Below are positions 61,128 to 64,000 of a DNA stretch of 64,000 nucleotides, one piece after another. The notes below the pieces were generated by a model. It did not search any database. It was given only the letters and a program-made list of their open reading frames with translations, and was not told the origin of the DNA. Origin of the DNA: Hirschia sp964351655. Its GTDB lineage: Bacteria; Pseudomonadota; Alphaproteobacteria; Caulobacterales; Hyphomonadaceae. The number at the start of each line of letters is the position of its first letter. The first letter of the stretch is position 1. The translations under genes and the position numbers were made by a program. The DNA is taken from assembly GCA_964351655.1 (NCBI GenBank), contig CAYGPD010000013.1, positions 7,815 through 71,814 on the forward strand. Direction: 5' to 3'.

Positions 61128-62084
61128 ATGGCCAACCTTGCATCCACCCCCGAACACACACACTCACATGCGCCGCGCACAGCATCGCAAGCCCTTTACG
61201 CTTTCGTGCAGCACTTAACGCATGAACGCCGCATGTCGGAACATACGATTGACGGATATCAACGGGATGTCGCCAGCTTTTTAGGATTTTTAACCAACCA
61301 CCTTGGCGGCGAGGCCCATGTGGATGATCTGACTAAACTTACACCGAGCGATGTGCGCGCATGGCTGGCCCATCGCCGTGCCAATAATGAGTTGCAAGCC
61401 ACATCCCTTAGTCGCGCTTTATCGGCTGTGAGGGCATTTTTCAAATTTATGGATCGCCAGCTCGATAAACCGAATGCGCGTATTCAAATGGTGAAAGCCC
61501 CCAAGCGCGCGCAAAGATTACCCCGCCCACTTGCGATGGATGCAGCAAAAAATTTGCTTGAAGAAGTTCAAAATCAAGATATTGAACTTTGGGTGGCCGC
61601 ACGAGATGCCGCAATGATCGCTCTAATGTATGGTGCGGGACTTCGTATCTCCGAAGCATTGTCACTTACGGATGCAGATATTCCTGCGCGAGACGTGCTT
61701 CGTATTCGCGGGAAAGGCGATAAGGTACGACTCGTACCGCTTATTCCTGTCGTGCGGGATGCGCTTAACTCATATTTTGAGAAACGCCCTTTTATGCGTG
61801 ATGATGACGGACCATTATTTCGCGGCGTAAAGGGCAATAAGCTGAATGCGCGGATAATCCAAAAGCTTGTTGAGCAGATGCGCTATGCGTTGGATTTACC
61901 AGCCACAGCCACACCGCATGCTTTAAGACACTCATTCGCGACACACCTTTTGGCCAATGGCGCAGACCTTCGCTCGATCCAAACATTGCTAGGCCATGCA
62001 AGTCTTTCATCCACGCAAATTTATACAGGCGTAGAAAGCGATAGATTGAAAGCCATCCACAAAGCTGCTCATCCCAGAGGGTAG
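61128..62084 (+). CDS. xerC: Tyrosine recombinase XerC
   Basis: 318 residues. The N-terminal SAM-like core-binding domain (LTHERRMSEHTIDGYQRDVASFLGFL) is followed by the catalytic domain with R173 (YGAGLRISEAL), K in GKGDKVRLVPL, H264-x2-R267 (HALRHSFATHLLANGADLRSIQTLLGH), H290 and nucleophile Y299 (SSTQIYT). This is the length and layout of XerC, which with XerD resolves chromosome dimers at dif. A phage-type integrase is less likely because the gene pairs with priA, a common chromosomal neighbour. Confidence 0.92.
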   Translation: MANLASTPEHTHSHAPRTASQALYAFVQHLTHERRMSEHTIDGYQRDVASFLGFLTNHLGGEAHVDDLTKLTPSDVRAWLAHRRANNELQATSLSRALSAVRAFFKFMDRQLDKPNARIQMVKAPKRAQRLPRPLAMDAAKNLLEEVQNQDIELWVAARDAAMIALMYGAGLRISEALSLTDADIPARDVLRIRGKGDKVRLVPLIPVVRDALNSYFEKRPFMRDDDGPLFRGVKGNKLNARIIQKLVEQMRYALDLPATATPHALRHSFATHLLANGADLRSIQTLLGHASLSSTQIYTGVESDRLKAIHKAAHPRG

Positions 62085-62253
62085 CAATGGCGGGTTTGGG
62101 CCCTTAAATTGACATTCCCGATTGATTGATTGACTGATCGACGGCTTCATCCCAAAAGTGGACATAAGAGCTGGCATGAGACAGTCAAAACATTGATAAG
62201 TTCAATATTTTCCATCAAAGTGCCCTTTTTAGAGACATGGGAAGCAATAGAAG

Positions 62254-63621
62254 ATGTTGAAGGCTGGTGGATTTGCACTACGGTTAAGTACAAAGCGTCA
62301 AAGCATTTTCGAAGACGAGTGGGACCAATCCTACAGTTACGCTGAGGCCGTCGACGAATTCTCATTTAGCCGAAAACAAGTGCTTGTTTGTTTTGTCGTC
62401 GATCCAGCAGGCATCATTACACATTTTGGACTGGGCCGACGGGGACTACGCGCGGGCGCACAGCAACGTCGTTTGAACATAGGGAATCTAACCGAACTGA
62501 GCCAGCGAGTGATAGTGGCCGACATCGTCAATTCAGTACCCAAACGCAACCGTGCTAAGGTTGAAGAAATTTTCAAAAATGGCGGTCTCTTCACGCCAGC
62601 AGCCTTCAATGCCGTCATTGATGCGATCATTCAGATCGCGCCTGAGATGCGCGGCCCACTCCAGCGTTTCTCCGAAGAAAGCCGCGAGCGATTTGCCCGC
62701 TTGAGCGAAGAGGTACGTGATTCACTTGCTTATCAAAAAGAGAGTGTAGCTACCGCTTTGAGCCTCAGCGGGATTGACCGCACACCGCTGGGTCTATGGG
62801 CAGTGCCAGATGACAGTGAGGGATCTTATCTAGATGGATTAGAACAGACCCGTATGCGCGAGGACCCAATGGTTTTTGGGGACATGATGAATGTACCAGG
62901 TTACGATTACATCAAGTCAATTCCGCGGGCTTCGACGACCGTATTCGAAGACGCAGGGACCAAGTTGTTTGTGACGCTCGCTAACCGTCAACCGCTTGAA
63001 GAGCAAACAGGCACGGATCTCATCTATTATAACGAAACCTTCAAAGCATTCATCATGGTTCAGTACAAAGCTATGGAGCAAGACGACAAAGAGGGCGCAA
63101 TTTATCGCTATCCAGAGCAGCAGCTGACTGATGAGATCACGCGTATGGATGCTATGCTCGCTGTACTTGCGGAAATTGAATCATCTGCCGATCGCAATGC
63201 TTTTCGTTTCAACACAAATCCCTTTTTTCTGAAATTCTGCCCCCGGCTACAATTTGACCCAACGGATACCGGCCTAGTTAAAGGCATGTATCTGCCTCTC
63301 GACTATTGGAAACGGACAGAAAACGATCCTGCCATGAAAGGGCCGCGCAAGGGCAACCGGCTCACATATAAGAATGTAGGCCGTCACCTCGATAATACGG
63401 CCTTCGCGACACTTGTATCCCGCGCATGGGTTGGGACGTCAGTCACACAATCCAAGCTTTTGGAAGATTGGATACACGATGTACTTAAATCTGGACGAGC
63501 GGTCACCTTCGCTGTGAAACAAGATAAGCCTGATTCTGGAAAGAAAAATCCGGTTTTAAACCCTGTTATCATTCCTGGTGAAGGAGGGTTGGTAGAGCAA
63601 GTTCAGCAGACTAAGGGCTAA
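62254..63621 (+). CDS. Unrecognised 455-residue protein with PD-(D/E)xK-like motif
   Basis: 455 residues; I do not recognise the family. The first ~80 residues include a strand-rich block (SRKQVLVCFVVDPAGIITHFGLGRRG). A helical middle follows (LQRFSEESRERFARLSEEVRDSLAYQKESVATAL). Residues ~230-275 read GTKLFVTLAN...TGTDLIYYNETFKAFIMVQYKAM. D255 and Q270-Y-K272 fit the D-x(n)-QxK variant of PD-(D/E)xK nucleases. The C-terminal half has no obvious motif. A stand-alone gene after xerC, possibly the start of an accessory segment and perhaps a defence or DNA-repair nuclease; inference only. Confidence 0.6.
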   Translation: MLKAGGFALRLSTKRQSIFEDEWDQSYSYAEAVDEFSFSRKQVLVCFVVDPAGIITHFGLGRRGLRAGAQQRRLNIGNLTELSQRVIVADIVNSVPKRNRAKVEEIFKNGGLFTPAAFNAVIDAIIQIAPEMRGPLQRFSEESRERFARLSEEVRDSLAYQKESVATALSLSGIDRTPLGLWAVPDDSEGSYLDGLEQTRMREDPMVFGDMMNVPGYDYIKSIPRASTTVFEDAGTKLFVTLANRQPLEEQTGTDLIYYNETFKAFIMVQYKAMEQDDKEGAIYRYPEQQLTDEITRMDAMLAVLAEIESSADRNAFRFNTNPFFLKFCPRLQFDPTDTGLVKGMYLPLDYWKRTENDPAMKGPRKGNRLTYKNVGRHLDNTAFATLVSRAWVGTSVTQSKLLEDWIHDVLKSGRAVTFAVKQDKPDSGKKNPVLNPVIIPGEGGLVEQVQQTKG

Positions 63622-63893
63622 ATCTAGTCTATATGCCGCGAAGAAAGCACATTAAACGGGAGGCAATACATCGTAATAAATCAAAAACCTAATGTCTTCT
63701 TCTGCCCATATTCCGGCCGTCCAGCAGTCGAGGTAAAATGACCGCTTTTGGCGAATAGCGGACGCTTTCCATTTTGTAGACTCGAGGGCGAAAGACAGGA
63801 TTAGGCTTGCGCATCGTGGTGGCCGATTTCTGATAATGCCGCAGACACAGAGAAGCCCATCCTCGGGATTAGCGAGAATGGGCTGACTTTAAT
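63622..63893. other. Gene-poor stretch with a hairpin
   Basis: No convincing gene. The only structured element is an imperfect hairpin at 63854-63884: AGCCCAT / ATGGGCT outside and CTCG / CGAG inside. It lies directly downstream of the minus-strand gene that enters from the right and may be its terminator, although the T-run is weak. Confidence 0.5.
63854..63884 (-). terminator. Probable terminator of the right-edge minus-strand gene
   Basis: A 7-bp outer stem (AGCCCAT 63854-63860, ATGGGCT 63878-63884) and a 4-bp inner stem are separated by one mismatched pair. On the minus strand it begins about 10 bases after the stop codon and is followed by TCTCTGTGTCT. Confidence 0.5.
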
Positions 63894-64000
63894 CTAGATT
63901 GAGCTAGACCGTGCTATTTCTAGCTGGAGGCGCTTGATTTCACGCACAATGGCAAACCGATTCAAACGATTGTGAAACCAGAGCTTCATCGCGATTTGCG
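63894..64000 (-). CDS. Partial gene at the right edge, C-terminal 34 residues
   Basis: One minus-strand frame is open from the window edge to a TAG at 63896-63894: IAMKLWFHNRLNRFAIVREIKRLQLEIARSSSI, a basic, helical end. A start at the internal Met would give only 31 residues, so a longer gene extending beyond the window is more likely. No family can be named from this piece. Confidence 0.35.
   Translation of the reverse strand, partial: QIAMKLWFHNRLNRFAIVREIKRLQLEIARSSSI

Noticed and set aside
61128..62084. Phage or island integrase with an attachment site
   Set aside because: Length, motifs and the neighbouring priA fit chromosomal XerC. I found no att-like direct repeats near it, and the tRNA gene is 34 kb away.
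62120..62133. GATT tandem repeat as a phase-variation tract
   Set aside because: Only about three and a half units, outside any gene and not clearly in a promoter.
1..64000. CRISPR arrays, insertion sequences, rRNA operons or prophage modules
   Set aside because: None seen: no regularly spaced repeats, no transposase-like proteins, no rRNA sequence and no phage structural genes.

Overview
The window looks like a chromosomal segment from a stalked, prosthecate-type alphaproteobacterium of moderate GC content. A marine relative of Caulobacter in the Hyphomonadaceae/Maricaulales (Hirschia-like) would fit. The inference rests on ctrA with the classical CtrA sequence, sciP next to the fliF operon, the FlbD activator inside that operon, FlbE-type FliH, many GANTC (CcrM) sites ahead of ctrA, and several TonB/lipoprotein envelope genes. 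It is read from gene content and order, not from a database search.

Left part (1-9.2 kb): ordinary accessory and housekeeping genes. These are a cut-off lipoprotein, a DUF2975/HTH pair, dps behind a probable Irr box, an ECF42 sigma factor with its DGPF partner and a matching promoter, LysE exporter, thioesterase, flavoprotein, YjdM, aspartate aminotransferase and two tandem CheY-like regulators.

Middle part (9.3-34.7 kb): uvrC and pgsA are separated by about 6.6 kb of accessory genes, including a lipoprotein with a trypsin-like protease domain and a glutaredoxin-MauE fusion. Next comes a locus with a DeoR repressor, a TonB receptor, a Tat-exported PhoD-like phosphoesterase and a DUF5690 transporter, with a convergent nucleoside-hydrolase lipoprotein. 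The repressor and receptor are divergent, and their promoter region carries unusual repeated operator-like sites. A tRNA-CAU, a DUF2959 lipoprotein, an Lrp regulator, a thiolase, a YitT protein, mnmA and a PhyH dioxygenase follow.

Right part (34.7-57.3 kb): a large flagellar block in Caulobacter-like order: flgL-flgK (minus), fliK-flgD-flgE, sciP, fliF-fliG-fliH-fliN-flbD-flhA-flhF-flhG, a GGDEF-EAL protein, fliJ-fliI (minus) and ctrA. It brings together the master regulator CtrA, its inhibitor SciP and the sigma-54 activator FlbD. Divergent sigma-54 promoters flank a FlbD-like palindrome in front of flgK and fliK. fliG is interrupted by a stretch that is recognisably an Illumina Nextera adapter with its index followed by ten Ns. 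This is an assembly error, not biology, and the true fliG is probably intact.

Far right (57.3-64 kb): a small membrane protein, an alpha/beta hydrolase behind a perfect 18-bp palindrome, priA, xerC and an unrecognised 455-residue protein with a nuclease-like D...QxK motif. The last minus-strand gene is cut off by the window edge. I see no CRISPR array, insertion sequence, rRNA or prophage.
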